From Ravibacter sp964559125 (GTDB taxonomy: Bacteria > Bacteroidota > Bacteroidia > Cytophagales > Spirosomataceae): DNA of 64,000 nt. Location: positions 1-64,000 of the forward strand of contig CAZLGW010000009.1 in NCBI GenBank assembly GCA_964559125.1. The letters are read 5' to 3'. A model generated the notes under the pieces. It searched no databases, was not told where the DNA came from, and saw only the letters and a list, made by a program, of their open reading frames with translations. Within the stretch, counting starts at the first letter, position 1. Each line of letters begins with the position of its first letter. Made by a program: the position numbers and the translations under genes. Below are positions 51,552 to 61,376 of the stretch, one piece after another.

Positions 51552-54434
51552 CTAGGGTGTGGGTACAAACTCTTTCAAAGGAGTAAGTGTAACCGGCCCC
51601 AGCAATCCTGATTCGGGGGGAGTCCATTCTGAAGAATCAAATAATCCCTCCGCATCGCGGCTTTCACGCGAGTTTGAGACGAAATTAATATTGTAAAATT
51701 TCTTCCAATCGACTTTTTTGCGATCCAGTTCAATAATGCGATTGGCCATCAGATTGGAAACATATATTTCCAGGGTATTATGGCTTTTGAAAAAAGCAGA
51801 GGGAATATCTGCTTCAAATACCGGGCCCGCCAGTGTATCTATGGGGTGACCATTTAAAACGACCCGGGCGGACTCGCCGACTTTTCCCAGGTTAATCCTC
51901 CATGCCGGCGCGCTCCCCGCCTCTATCGAAAAAGTGGAGGTATATTTAGCAGTTCCGGAAAAGTGGGCGTACTTCCCGTTATCCGGCAAGGTCCATGAAC
52001 ACAGGCTATCCAGGTCTATCTTATTTAACAGCCCGGGATTTCCGCTTATGAATTCCAGGTCCCAGCTAAGATCGGGGCGGTTACCCGGGCCGGCAGGCTC
52101 ATAAAAATCATAAACAGGCTCTTTTTTATTCCTGTTTTGTACCGTGCTCAGTATGAAGCTGCCTCCCGGATGGATCCTTAAATAAACTTCGGTTTCCCCC
52201 TGGTCATTCTTCCTTATATTTTTCGCAGTACCTTTTCCTCCCGTCCAGGCATTAAATATCGTTATCTCCGAATCTGCCTTTGAAACAGGTACCCACCCTG
52301 AAAAAGTATCTGAGGCCTGATTACTTATAAAGTAAATAAAGCCTGTCCCATTTCTGCGACGTACATACTTCAATCCGCTATCCACCAGTTTTTCTGGGGT
52401 TACTTTCATTTCCGTCAACCCTTCTTCCGGCAGGTTTGTGAGAAGTACCGTCCCTTTACCCAACGTAGTCTTTCTAATCCCGGAGCCGGTTCCATCCAAT
52501 TTAACCCGGGACAATAAAGCTGCAAATTCGGCCCGCCGTTCATCCAGGTTTGACAACCCCGGAACATCCTTCGGCAGATTCCGGTGAAAAATAACCTTAG
52601 CTCCCTCACCAGCTAACTGCAGCAGCTTCTGCAGAGAGGATAACGGCATAAAACTAACCTCGGGAACAAGTATAACTTTGTAGGAGGTATTCCCGGTATG
52701 AATTTGCTGACCGGCAACTTCTACATTCTGAAGTTGCCGGTCTGAGATGTAATCAAACGCATAACCTTTTGTTTCCAGCATCCCGACTATTTCGCCGAAA
52801 GATTCTCCGATAAATCCGTTTGCTACATTATAAGGATAATAATGTTTCAGCAGCTCCTTCCCGGGCTCATGGAAACTGTCCTGTATTGGATAGTAAACCA
52901 ATATATCGTTGTCGGGCTGCCCCAATTGCAGAAAGGACTGGGTACGGGTTATATAGGAGTTCAGGGCTGAAAAATCGGACCAGAGCGAATTGGTCGGGCC
53001 ATATTCGATGCTGGCGTAGAAGAGCCATCCCGGCCAGGGCTCGCCTGCCGGCGAATAAGTAGTGCCATGATAAAACACATGATTGATACCTCCGAGAAAA
53101 TAGCGATCTACCCGGTGTTTTATATCGCTTACATTCGCGAGAAAATGATCTTTCACCCAGGTTGTAGCTTCTGCCGAGGTCAGTTTCTTCCCACTCACAT
53201 GCGAGGCTGACGAAGCGAGCTTCATGCCCGCAATGTCGTCGGCTTCGGTTTCAGGAATATCGCATGCTGCATACAGGTCCAGCACATTAGCCGGTGATCC
53301 GTGGGCCTGGTTACGGTTCAGGAATCCCTTATTATTGGCCCAACGGTTCCAGGGCACGCTGAAATTATCGAGCAGCAGCTCAGAAACAGTTTGTCTGTAA
53401 TCTGCCAATACCCGCGCATTCTTTTCACGCCCATCATCGCCAAAAAGTGCAGGGAGATGGTTTTTCAGGTCATAGCCTCTTCGTTTGAGAAATTCTTCAA
53501 ACAATAACGGCGTCCAGTTTGCCTGCCCTCTTGCATCGTCCACCTCATAAGAATCATTGAAAAGCGCGCGTATATTTTTCAGGTCATATGACCGGAACCG
53601 GGAGTCGAAATGATCGAGGTAGTTCCTGATAGCATCCATAGAAAAATGGTCAATCACATCTCCTTCTCCACCCGGACCGGCCCGCTCTACCATCTTACCA
53701 TGCCATCCCTGGAATATCGCATAAAGTGTCCAGATCCCTTTGGGAGCGGTCCAGTCCAGCTTATTATCGTGATCAAGCTTATTAGTCAGATCTATTACTT
53801 CTCCTGAATCGGAATACCCCATCAATGAGATCAGGGGGATTCCCTTCTGAAACCGTACTTGCTCCAATGATAGTTGCTGGAGATTGCTGTTTTCGCTCAC
53901 CGGATCTTTAAGGGCAGCCAGGTCAGGTCTTCCCCGGGACGCAGAAATGATCGGTGCCTGGGTGTAGCGGACAGGCGTATCAAGCCGTTCATTTTCCTTC
54001 AGCGAGTATTTGGTATGTACAAAATACTTACAGGCATCACCGGGCTCTACCCACGGCCCTCCGAACGGCCATCCTGAAGTCTGGGCCAGGTCTACTCCCA
54101 AACCGAGTTGATCGGCAGTCCGGATTGTATACTCAAGCATATCCATCCATTCGGGCGACAAAAAGCTCCGGAATGTCTCTTCATGCCCTTTGGCGCCATA
54201 GATCGGCGTAATCTCTACCCCGCCGAGGCCTGCATCTCTGTATTCCTGCAGGGCATTACTCAGCCCGGCGCTGTCGACAGAGCTCCCCATCCACCACCAC
54301 CTGGTCCAGGGTTTGCTTTCCTTTGTAATTTCCGGCCAATCGTCAACAGATAAAAGGTCCGAATTGCGGGAGGCACAGGACAATATGTAAACTGGAACGC
54401 AGAATATCAGCGCCTTTATAAGTAATCGTATCAT
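51552..54434 (-). CDS. GH106-type alpha-L-rhamnosidase
   Basis: A 960-residue lipoprotein-like glycoside hydrolase, start at the ATG 54434 giving the signal IKALIFCVPVYILSC. The family pattern is WTRWWWMGSSVDSAGL at about 45-60, GLGGVEITPIYGAKG, and QLGLGVDLAQTSGWPFGGPWV, typical of GH106 rhamnosidases. A C-terminal beta-sandwich lies after about 820. It would remove L-rhamnose from plant or bacterial polysaccharide. Its upstream leader (54445-54529) is nearly the same as the one before the sigma factor at 63308. Confidence 0.85.
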   Translation of the reverse strand: MIRLLIKALIFCVPVYILSCASRNSDLLSVDDWPEITKESKPWTRWWWMGSSVDSAGLSNALQEYRDAGLGGVEITPIYGAKGHEETFRSFLSPEWMDMLEYTIRTADQLGLGVDLAQTSGWPFGGPWVEPGDACKYFVHTKYSLKENERLDTPVRYTQAPIISASRGRPDLAALKDPVSENSNLQQLSLEQVRFQKGIPLISLMGYSDSGEVIDLTNKLDHDNKLDWTAPKGIWTLYAIFQGWHGKMVERAGPGGEGDVIDHFSMDAIRNYLDHFDSRFRSYDLKNIRALFNDSYEVDDARGQANWTPLLFEEFLKRRGYDLKNHLPALFGDDGREKNARVLADYRQTVSELLLDNFSVPWNRWANNKGFLNRNQAHGSPANVLDLYAACDIPETEADDIAGMKLASSASHVSGKKLTSAEATTWVKDHFLANVSDIKHRVDRYFLGGINHVFYHGTTYSPAGEPWPGWLFYASIEYGPTNSLWSDFSALNSYITRTQSFLQLGQPDNDILVYYPIQDSFHEPGKELLKHYYPYNVANGFIGESFGEIVGMLETKGYAFDYISDRQLQNVEVAGQQIHTGNTSYKVILVPEVSFMPLSSLQKLLQLAGEGAKVIFHRNLPKDVPGLSNLDERRAEFAALLSRVKLDGTGSGIRKTTLGKGTVLLTNLPEEGLTEMKVTPEKLVDSGLKYVRRRNGTGFIYFISNQASDTFSGWVPVSKADSEITIFNAWTGGKGTAKNIRKNDQGETEVYLRIHPGGSFILSTVQNRNKKEPVYDFYEPAGPGNRPDLSWDLEFISGNPGLLNKIDLDSLCSWTLPDNGKYAHFSGTAKYTSTFSIEAGSAPAWRINLGKVGESARVVLNGHPIDTLAGPVFEADIPSAFFKSHNTLEIYVSNLMANRIIELDRKKVDWKKFYNINFVSNSRESRDAEGLFDSSEWTPPESGLLGPVTLTPLKEFVPTP

Positions 54435-54444
54435 GGTATCTGTC

Positions 54445-54529
54445 AGTATCTTCCTAAGAAGGCCGGGAAAACCCATGACGGCCCGTTCAGAACAGGCATA
54501 AAGTAAGCTGACGCGGGAGTGAATTACAA
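54445..54529 (-). promoter_or_regulatory. Duplicated promoter/leader, copy A
   Basis: 85 nt about 85 percent identical to 63324-63407. On the minus strand it contains TTG (plus 54527-54529), 21 nt, then TACTTTA (plus 54499-54505), close to the Bacteroidota -33/-7 promoter, a GGCCG...CGGCC hairpin (54461-54483) with internal GGG-UUUU-CCC, and AGGAAG before the GH106 start. It starts right after the ceramidase-like stop codon. Confidence 0.7.
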
Positions 54530-54530
54530 A

Positions 54531-55943
54531 TTACTTCTTGTATACTTCGTTCAGTAACTTCAGGGCAGTATTCACCAGCACCTCGCCGGCCAGGTCCGTA
54601 CCTAAGCTCTGCTTGTCCTCCATTTCATAACCGCCGCGTTCTTTTTCTCCCGGCATACCCACATAAATGACTCCGTAGCCATTGGAATATCCCAGCACGA
54701 GTGTCTGCGGGAACGGGGACTTATCCCTGATCGCCTGCCCGATATCGGTAAGCAGCTCACCCGGAAGCGCAACCAGCGCCAAAGGGCCGCATGCTACCAC
54801 CTGGACATCTCCGGCAAGCTTTTCCAGTCCTGTATGCTGCTTCCCGTAAGGATTGAGAGGCAGGCCAATAGTTGTACGTTTGATATGCAGGGGGCTGGTC
54901 TGCAATTTTACGCTGTACCGGTATGCCGCGCGGGCTCTTTCAGTCAGCCCGTCGGCCATTACGTCGACCGCGTCCAGGCCCCTTTTCCAGGGATTTATAT
55001 CCCCGCCTGCACCCAGCAGGAAAAGAAATTCCCCGCCAAGCGCCTGGCTCATCCTCCGGGACGCTTCCCCCGGCCAGTCTGCCGACAAACCGTCTTCATA
55101 TGGATATACCGACACCGCGTGGCAAGACAGGTGAAAAATGGAAGCTACATTGTTCCCTGATTGGTTCCGGAAGGATACGATTGTCATCGAAGGATCTAAC
55201 GGACCGAATGTTTTCCCCCCGACCATAACAGCCGGGTCCCAGTCAGGATACCTGAAATTAAATGCTTTAGGAGTGGAATCTTCTGCAACTCCCCAGGCCG
55301 CTGCACGCGGACGCCGGTTGACCAGGAACGCTGAAACATCTGCCCGACCGATCCGGATATCTACGGGTACGGCCGCGGCATCCGCCTCCCGGGCGGCCTT
55401 TGCGATTCCCGTAACCAGCCCTGCCTTCCAACGGCGATAATGAGGATTATCGTCCTGTGAAATATGCCACCACGAGTCCCGTTTCATTACCTGCCGGTAG
55501 CTGTCGCCGTATACCGGAGACCAGGGAGCGGAATGGCTGTGCGATGCATTTACCAGGATATTATTTTCAGAGATCCCCAAAGCTGCAGAGACCGCTTTCC
55601 TGACCTCAGAAGTGAAAGATTCCCCGGCTTCGAGCAGGTCCACGGAGATGATGACCGCCTTTTGTCTCGTATCCTGCAGCACAAGAACCCGTGCGTAAAG
55701 CGAATCGAGTATTTTTCCGTATGGCTTCTGGTTGACCCAGTTGATCACCCCCGGGTCGGGCGTAATATTGCTTCTGGCAACCCCCGCGCTAACAGGTGCG
55801 GAAGGACGGGAGGCGTCCTGGGAAAAGCCCGCAGAAACGCCTATCCCGAAAAGCAACAGAAGTAGAAGGCACCTTTTTTCGTTTAAAAATCCATAGGACT
55901 TTTCCGGGGTGGTCGTACGGTTTATACGATAATAGTCAACCAT
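54531..55943 (-). CDS. Ceramidase-like hydrolase (neutral/alkaline type)
   Basis: A 470-residue protein with the N-terminal domain of neutral/alkaline ceramidases: SAGVARSNITPDPGV, then RVLVLQDTRQKAVIISVDLLE, NNILVNASHSHSAPWSP carrying the metal-binding histidines, and FHLSCHAVSVYPYED. A hydrophobic segment near residues 26-42 (CLLLLLLFGIGVSAGFS) is a signal peptide with a long N-region. In glycan loci such proteins may act on other amide or ester bonds; the natural substrate is not clear. Collinear with SusC/SusD and the rhamnosidase. Confidence 0.8.
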   Translation of the reverse strand: MVDYYRINRTTTPEKSYGFLNEKRCLLLLLLFGIGVSAGFSQDASRPSAPVSAGVARSNITPDPGVINWVNQKPYGKILDSLYARVLVLQDTRQKAVIISVDLLEAGESFTSEVRKAVSAALGISENNILVNASHSHSAPWSPVYGDSYRQVMKRDSWWHISQDDNPHYRRWKAGLVTGIAKAAREADAAAVPVDIRIGRADVSAFLVNRRPRAAAWGVAEDSTPKAFNFRYPDWDPAVMVGGKTFGPLDPSMTIVSFRNQSGNNVASIFHLSCHAVSVYPYEDGLSADWPGEASRRMSQALGGEFLFLLGAGGDINPWKRGLDAVDVMADGLTERARAAYRYSVKLQTSPLHIKRTTIGLPLNPYGKQHTGLEKLAGDVQVVACGPLALVALPGELLTDIGQAIRDKSPFPQTLVLGYSNGYGVIYVGMPGEKERGGYEMEDKQSLGTDLAGEVLVNTALKLLNEVYKK

Positions 55944-56024
55944 CGTTATACTTTTAATTTCAAATGGTTAAAATAGTCATTTTTCTTCCCTCACGGCCCG
56001 GTTTACAGCAGAGGGCAGAAAAAT

Positions 56025-56052
56025 GCTTTAAACCGGAGTCCCGGTTTAAAGC
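56025..56052 (-). terminator. Terminator after susD
   Basis: GCTTTAAACCGG (56025-56036) pairs perfectly with CCGGTTTAAAGC (56041-56052). On the minus strand it is followed by ATTTTTC, as in an intrinsic terminator. It is 17 nt after the SusD-like stop, so the ceramidase-like gene probably has its own start of transcription. Confidence 0.75.
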
Positions 56053-56069
56053 TAAAGCCCTGCCTGGTT

Positions 56070-57800
56070 TCAAAGCGATTCATAACCCGGATTTTGTGGG
56101 AACGGGGCGTCGATATTCAGGTCTATCTGCGCCTGGGGAATAGGCCACAGTACATTGTGCGGCTGCATACTGGCCCCCGGCCACATGGGATTGTCGTTGT
56201 ATTTGAGCGTTCTTTCCAGCAGCTTACCTACTCTGCGCAGCGTGATCAGCCTCCATTCTTCACCGTAAAGCTCCCTCACGCGCTCGTCCAGCACATAGTC
56301 GATGTTCAGTTGATCCAACGTTGCGGGTGTGGCTTTGGCACGGCTCCGTACCCTGTTCACGTCTGCCAGCGCCAACGCAGGCTGGTTAGTGCCCAGATAG
56401 GCTTCGGCCCGGAGCAGCAGGGTTTCGGCAAAGCGAAGCGCATACCAGTCCTTGTGCGTAATGCCCCCTCCTGCGCGGTTGGGCTGCAGGAAGTAGTTTT
56501 TCGGGTCCAGGAACTTGGTATGGAAGGGATAGATAATCTTGCAGGTGTCGAGCATAGGGTTGGGCCGCGCGGGAGTGTACAGGCTCAGATCGACTTTTTT
56601 GTTGTGGTACTGGGAGGCAGGGTTGTCGTAATAATATTCCCTGACAATATTGTGCGGGGCATTTCGTACATCTATGTTCCAGTTTCCTGCCCATACCGTG
56701 TAAAACACCAGGTTAGTGCCTCTGACATTGGCCGTCGGACGGCTGTATATGTCTGAATAGCCGGTATGAAGGCCGTTGTAGACGGTCCCCAGGAAGGCCG
56801 TATAGCCGTCGGGTGTCAGGCCCAGGTCGAAATAGCGCGGTCCGAATATGTAGGCAGAAGCCATCTGGCCTCCCCCCTGGACTTCGGGTTCTACCTGGAT
56901 TACCCACATGGCTTCCTTATTTTCCGGAAGATTATGGTTCTGGTAGCCGAACAGGTCATAATAAGGATCGCCCGCACCGAAGATATCGTTGCCAAGCCTC
57001 GTACCGAAGCGCTGGGTCATCAGGTTATACCCGTAATTGTCGATCACTTTTGTAAGGGCCTGTACTGCAAGGTCGGGTTTCTTTTGCTCAAGGTAGGTTT
57101 CGCCGAGAAAATGAAGAGCAGGTCCCTTGGTAATCCGGCCGGGGGCCGCTTCCTTACCCGGATCGGGCAGGTGTTCGGAGGCAAATAGAAAATCTTCGGC
57201 CATCAGCTCATGAATGGAAGCTGCCGGGTCACGCGTGAAGTCCGCCCTGGCTGAGCTTACCGGTGATCTTAACAAAGGAATGTCGCCGTAGGTAGAAACC
57301 AGGTTCCGGTATATGAATGCCCTGAAGAACCGGGCTTCGGCCAGATAGACATTCCTGCCGACTTCACCGTCCCTGAAAATGGCGGGGTCGGCCAGTTCGA
57401 TTTTTTCGATAAGTACATTGGCCCATTGAATGACCTCAAACCCGACATTCCAGGAGTCTACTACATACTTCGAGATCGGTGATGTGTCGAGGTAGCAGTT
57501 CAGGTAATCGGGATACCGGTTCGGGTCTTCTCCCATATAACCCACATCGCTTCCATGCGCCGTCCAGTTCATTGTACCAAATTCACCGAACGAATAGTAA
57601 GCCGCCCGTACACGGTCATGGATAGCCGTAATACCCTGCAGAATCCCCTGCTCGGTCAGGTAGGCGTTGTCTGGTGACAGGAAGTCCCGGGGAATTTCCT
57701 CCAGTATGGAGTCATTACAGGCCGACAGGCTCAACATGATACAGAGGACTCCGGTAAGCGACTGATGTATGAAGTTTCTTTTGAATTTCATAATATTCAT
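56070..57800 (-). CDS. SusD/RagB family lipoprotein
   Basis: A 576-residue SusD-like glycan-binding lipoprotein. The signal (LTGVLCIMLSLSAC) ends at a lipobox Cys; LSPDNAYLTEQGILQGITAIHD, the FFRAFIYRNLVSTYGDIPLLRSP segment and the C-terminal LYGEEWRLITLRRVGKLLER are family landmarks. It follows the SusC-like gene by 11 nt. The first ATG is used; the fourth codon is another. Confidence 0.93.
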   Translation of the reverse strand: MNIMKFKRNFIHQSLTGVLCIMLSLSACNDSILEEIPRDFLSPDNAYLTEQGILQGITAIHDRVRAAYYSFGEFGTMNWTAHGSDVGYMGEDPNRYPDYLNCYLDTSPISKYVVDSWNVGFEVIQWANVLIEKIELADPAIFRDGEVGRNVYLAEARFFRAFIYRNLVSTYGDIPLLRSPVSSARADFTRDPAASIHELMAEDFLFASEHLPDPGKEAAPGRITKGPALHFLGETYLEQKKPDLAVQALTKVIDNYGYNLMTQRFGTRLGNDIFGAGDPYYDLFGYQNHNLPENKEAMWVIQVEPEVQGGGQMASAYIFGPRYFDLGLTPDGYTAFLGTVYNGLHTGYSDIYSRPTANVRGTNLVFYTVWAGNWNIDVRNAPHNIVREYYYDNPASQYHNKKVDLSLYTPARPNPMLDTCKIIYPFHTKFLDPKNYFLQPNRAGGGITHKDWYALRFAETLLLRAEAYLGTNQPALALADVNRVRSRAKATPATLDQLNIDYVLDERVRELYGEEWRLITLRRVGKLLERTLKYNDNPMWPGASMQPHNVLWPIPQAQIDLNIDAPFPQNPGYESL

Positions 57801-57811
57801 ATTTTTCGATT

Positions 57812-60800
57812 CTAAAAACTAAAACGGATACCGGCAATGTAGTTCCTCATCAGGGGAGTGTCACTGGTGCCTGTTTCGGGATCCCATCCCTGCCATTTGG
57901 TCCATACGTAAGGATTTTTACTGGATACGTACAGGCTGAGGTTGTTTAATTTCAAATGGCTCAGTACCTGATGCGTCAGTTGGTAGCTCAGCGTTATATC
58001 CTGCAGCCGCACAAAACTTCTGCTTTGATAGATCCCGCTTTGCCGGGGCTGGTTCAGGTAAATCCCGGTCGTATTGGTAGTGGGGGCATCCGGTCGCCAG
58101 TACGGGTTGATCGCGGAATTGTTCATCCTTTGCGACATAAGGAACCTGGGATTGATATTGGTAGCATTATCAGCCCAATAGTAGTTTTTGCCGCCCTGGA
58201 TCGCATTGAACATAAAGTTCAGCGTAAAGCCCCGGTAGGAAAGCGTATTCGTAATGCTGAACCTGTAGCTGGGCTCCCGGTAGCCGATCACTTTCCTGTC
58301 CTCACCCGGTGTTATGTCGTTGTCCCCGTTTTGGTCTACATACCTGAACTGTCCCGGATACCAACCGGCATAGGGAATCCTGCCGGCAAAAAATTCCTCC
58401 TCGGTCCATACTCCTCCTGCCATCTCATAGTCGTATATCGCCGATATCGGTTCTCCCACAAACCATTGATTTCCGACATCCGCATCGTTACCGTTCCCGT
58501 ACAGCTTGGTAATTTTACTCCTATTGATGGAGAATACGAAAGCAGTCTCCCACTTCAACTGGCCGGTCATATTCCGGGAATTGATCATAAAATCGACCCC
58601 CTTATTAAAAATTCCACCCAGGTTGGCCCAGACGTTGGCATAGCCCGAAGTACGGGGCAACTGGCGCTGCACGAGCACATCCCTCGTTTTCGACGTATAT
58701 ATATCCAAAGAACCGGTGATGCGGTTGTTCAGGAACCCGTAGTCCAAACCCAGGTTATACGAAGCGGTGGTTTCCCAGCTCAGGTCCGAGTTACCGAGTG
58801 TAGACGGGTACAGACCCACCGCGGTTGTCTGGCCATAAACGTAATACCGCGTTCCCATTCTTGACAGGCTGGAATACCTTCCGATACCCTGGTTCCCGTT
58901 TATCCCGTACGAAAGTCTCAGCTTGGCGTAATAATTGCCCAGGCCCTTAAAAGGCTCTTCCTCCGACAATACCCATGCTACCGACAGGGAAGGGAAATTT
59001 GCCCATTTATTGTTGGAGCCGAAGCCGGAGAACCCGTCCCTGCGGGAAGTCCCGGTAAAAATATACCTGGAGTTGTAGCTATAGTTTAGCCGGGCCATCA
59101 GGCCTATGCTGCTTTCGGACCAGGCCGAGCTGGCCACCCTCGCTATGGTACCGAGCCCCATGTTGTCATATCCCAGCACTTCATTGTCAAAACCCTGGGC
59201 GGTAAGCGTGGAAACCCTTCCCGAACGTTCTTCGCGGGTATAAAGTAAAGTAAGGTTGACTGAATGCTTGTCTACGCTCTTCTGGTAGCCGATGATGTTG
59301 TTCAGTATCCAGTCGTTGCTCTGTGAGTGGCTCTTGGTGGCCAGCCCCCGCTGTGCGACCCCTTGCGGCGTATTGTAATTGTGGTAGGAGTTATTGTTAT
59401 CGAAAGCGAACCTGTTGGAGTAATTCAGCTCATAGGACAGGCCTTTGATCCATGGGACGTCGATCCTGGCGCGCCCTGTCAACTGCAACTGGTTTCCTTT
59501 ATCTGAATTATTGATATACTGGTACACCAGCGGGTAGGGCTGGAACAGCTCGTTTCCCAGGTAAATATCGTATACCGGCTGACCGATGTAGTTGTTGACC
59601 AGCGGGCTGGCCACACGGGCATCCGACAGGGAGGCTGGAATGCCCGATTCATCGGTAAAGGCGTAGGCAGAGTTAAAGGTCAGCCGGAGCCAGTTGGTCA
59701 CGCTGCTTTCCAGGTTGCTTCTCAGCGTCAGGCGTTTGAACTGATCGTTAATCTGGATGCCGTCTACATCTGTATAAGCGCCCGACAGGAAATAGTTGAT
59801 CTTGTTAGCGCTTTTGCCCGAAAGACTGAGGTTATAATTCCGCATAGGTGCATTTCTCAGCACGGCATCTACCCAGTCGATAGACCTTCCGGCCAGGTAG
59901 TTGTCCCGCTCCTCCTGCGTAGGAAGATAATTGGCTACCAACTGGCGGTTGGTTACATCGGGCCGCTGCGGCCGGTTCTGCGCATTGTCCGGATTGGTGG
60001 CATACCAGTTATAGACCAGGTTTTGATGGTTCCAGTCTACCAGCCTGATTGCAAATTCGTCCCCGGTCATCACCCGCATCGGATTGTTGGTCATTTTCTG
60101 AAATCCATAGTAAGCATTGACTGCTATGACAGGCCTGTCTGATTTCCCGCTTTTCGTCGTGATCATGATAACCCCGTTGGCCGACCGGGAACCGTATACA
60201 GATACGGAGCTGGCATCTTTAAGCACGTCGATGGTTGCGACATCGTTTACGTCGATATCCGCAAGGGAGCCGTTGTAGATAATATCATCGACCACGATCA
60301 GCGGGCTGTTGCTGGCAGAAAGCGAGTTTTGTCCGCGAATGGAAAAAGCAGGTTCTGCGCGGGCGCCACCCCTGTTCTCGATATTTATACCAGGTGCTGC
60401 CCCGGTTAGCGCCTGCAGGATATTGACATTGGCCTGGTTTTCCCGCTCCTCCATATTTACTCTTACGACAGAGCCGGTCAGGTCGCTTTTTTTCATGGTA
60501 CCGTACCCCACTACAACGAGTTCATCCAAAGTTTTCTGGTCGGGTTCAAGCGTGATTTCAAGAGCGCTTTGGTTGCCGACTGCTATTTCCCGGCTAACGT
60601 AACCTACAAAGGAAAAGATGAGCACGTCATCGGGAGTAGAAATCACCAGTTCGAAAAAACCGTTGATATCTGTTGAAACACCCCTCTGTGTTCCTTTAAT
60701 CAGGACATTCACACCCGGCAGCGCATCGCCTTTCTCATCCCTGACAACGCCCCTCACATTTTTTTCAGGGGGCAGAAAAAGAAAGGTTTCTTCCTGTTGT

Positions 60801-61183
60801 CCCTTCACAGAACCGGTAGCAGGAACCCGGGTAAGGATAAGCTGGTTGTTTTTCAACCGCTCATAGCGGATCTTCCTGGGGGTAAGCAAGTGCTCCAGTA
60901 TCGTTTCAACCTCCTCATCCCGGAAAAATACGTTGATACCCCTGAAAGGGGCTACGACATCCCGCTGATAGGAAAATGAAATATTCGTCAGCTTTTCGAT
61001 CTGCCGGAGCGCCGCATTGAGTGAGACATCCTGCATCTCCAGTGTTATCTTCATTTTCAGGGACTCCTGTCCACGCAAAGGATGAGCATAACCCATGCCT
61101 GCTAATGCCCCGAGCAAAAAAAGTTGTAACACTCCTAGTTTCATAAGCGCTGAAAGCCTTGGCTTTAAAATAGAATTTGACAT
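57812..61183 (-). CDS. SusC/RagA TonB-dependent transporter with STN domain
   Basis: A 1123-residue outer membrane importer, from the ATG 61183 since the frame opens earlier only with TTG. Signal peptide (LGVLQLFLLGALAGMGYAHP), STN domain near 45-115 (VSLNAALRQIEKLTNISFSYQ), carboxypeptidase-like domain (VVRDEKGDALPGVNVLIKG), plug (PGINIENRGGARAEP, ASSVSVYGSRSANGVIM) and barrel to a terminal AGIRFSF. The STN domain links it to the FecR and sigma factor genes just upstream. Substrate likely a rhamnose- and sulfate-bearing glycan, from the neighbours. Confidence 0.94.
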   Translation of the reverse strand: MSNSILKPRLSALMKLGVLQLFLLGALAGMGYAHPLRGQESLKMKITLEMQDVSLNAALRQIEKLTNISFSYQRDVVAPFRGINVFFRDEEVETILEHLLTPRKIRYERLKNNQLILTRVPATGSVKGQQEETFLFLPPEKNVRGVVRDEKGDALPGVNVLIKGTQRGVSTDINGFFELVISTPDDVLIFSFVGYVSREIAVGNQSALEITLEPDQKTLDELVVVGYGTMKKSDLTGSVVRVNMEERENQANVNILQALTGAAPGINIENRGGARAEPAFSIRGQNSLSASNSPLIVVDDIIYNGSLADIDVNDVATIDVLKDASSVSVYGSRSANGVIMITTKSGKSDRPVIAVNAYYGFQKMTNNPMRVMTGDEFAIRLVDWNHQNLVYNWYATNPDNAQNRPQRPDVTNRQLVANYLPTQEERDNYLAGRSIDWVDAVLRNAPMRNYNLSLSGKSANKINYFLSGAYTDVDGIQINDQFKRLTLRSNLESSVTNWLRLTFNSAYAFTDESGIPASLSDARVASPLVNNYIGQPVYDIYLGNELFQPYPLVYQYINNSDKGNQLQLTGRARIDVPWIKGLSYELNYSNRFAFDNNNSYHNYNTPQGVAQRGLATKSHSQSNDWILNNIIGYQKSVDKHSVNLTLLYTREERSGRVSTLTAQGFDNEVLGYDNMGLGTIARVASSAWSESSIGLMARLNYSYNSRYIFTGTSRRDGFSGFGSNNKWANFPSLSVAWVLSEEEPFKGLGNYYAKLRLSYGINGNQGIGRYSSLSRMGTRYYVYGQTTAVGLYPSTLGNSDLSWETTASYNLGLDYGFLNNRITGSLDIYTSKTRDVLVQRQLPRTSGYANVWANLGGIFNKGVDFMINSRNMTGQLKWETAFVFSINRSKITKLYGNGNDADVGNQWFVGEPISAIYDYEMAGGVWTEEEFFAGRIPYAGWYPGQFRYVDQNGDNDITPGEDRKVIGYREPSYRFSITNTLSYRGFTLNFMFNAIQGGKNYYWADNATNINPRFLMSQRMNNSAINPYWRPDAPTTNTTGIYLNQPRQSGIYQSRSFVRLQDITLSYQLTHQVLSHLKLNNLSLYVSSKNPYVWTKWQGWDPETGTSDTPLMRNYIAGIRFSF

Positions 61184-61376
61184 AATTTGTGTTGTTTTTG
61201 TTGTGACAGACAAAACAATCCTTTCCTGCCGTGAAGACGGCGGCGAGGTTCTAAGGGAGGATGTGGCCGCATCTTCCCTTTTTTACGGGCTCCGGTCGGG
61301 TTTTCAGGGGACCGGAAAGAAATAACGGTGCTGCGTATTTACATAGCGATGCTCATAGGCAATACGGGTTTAGGTG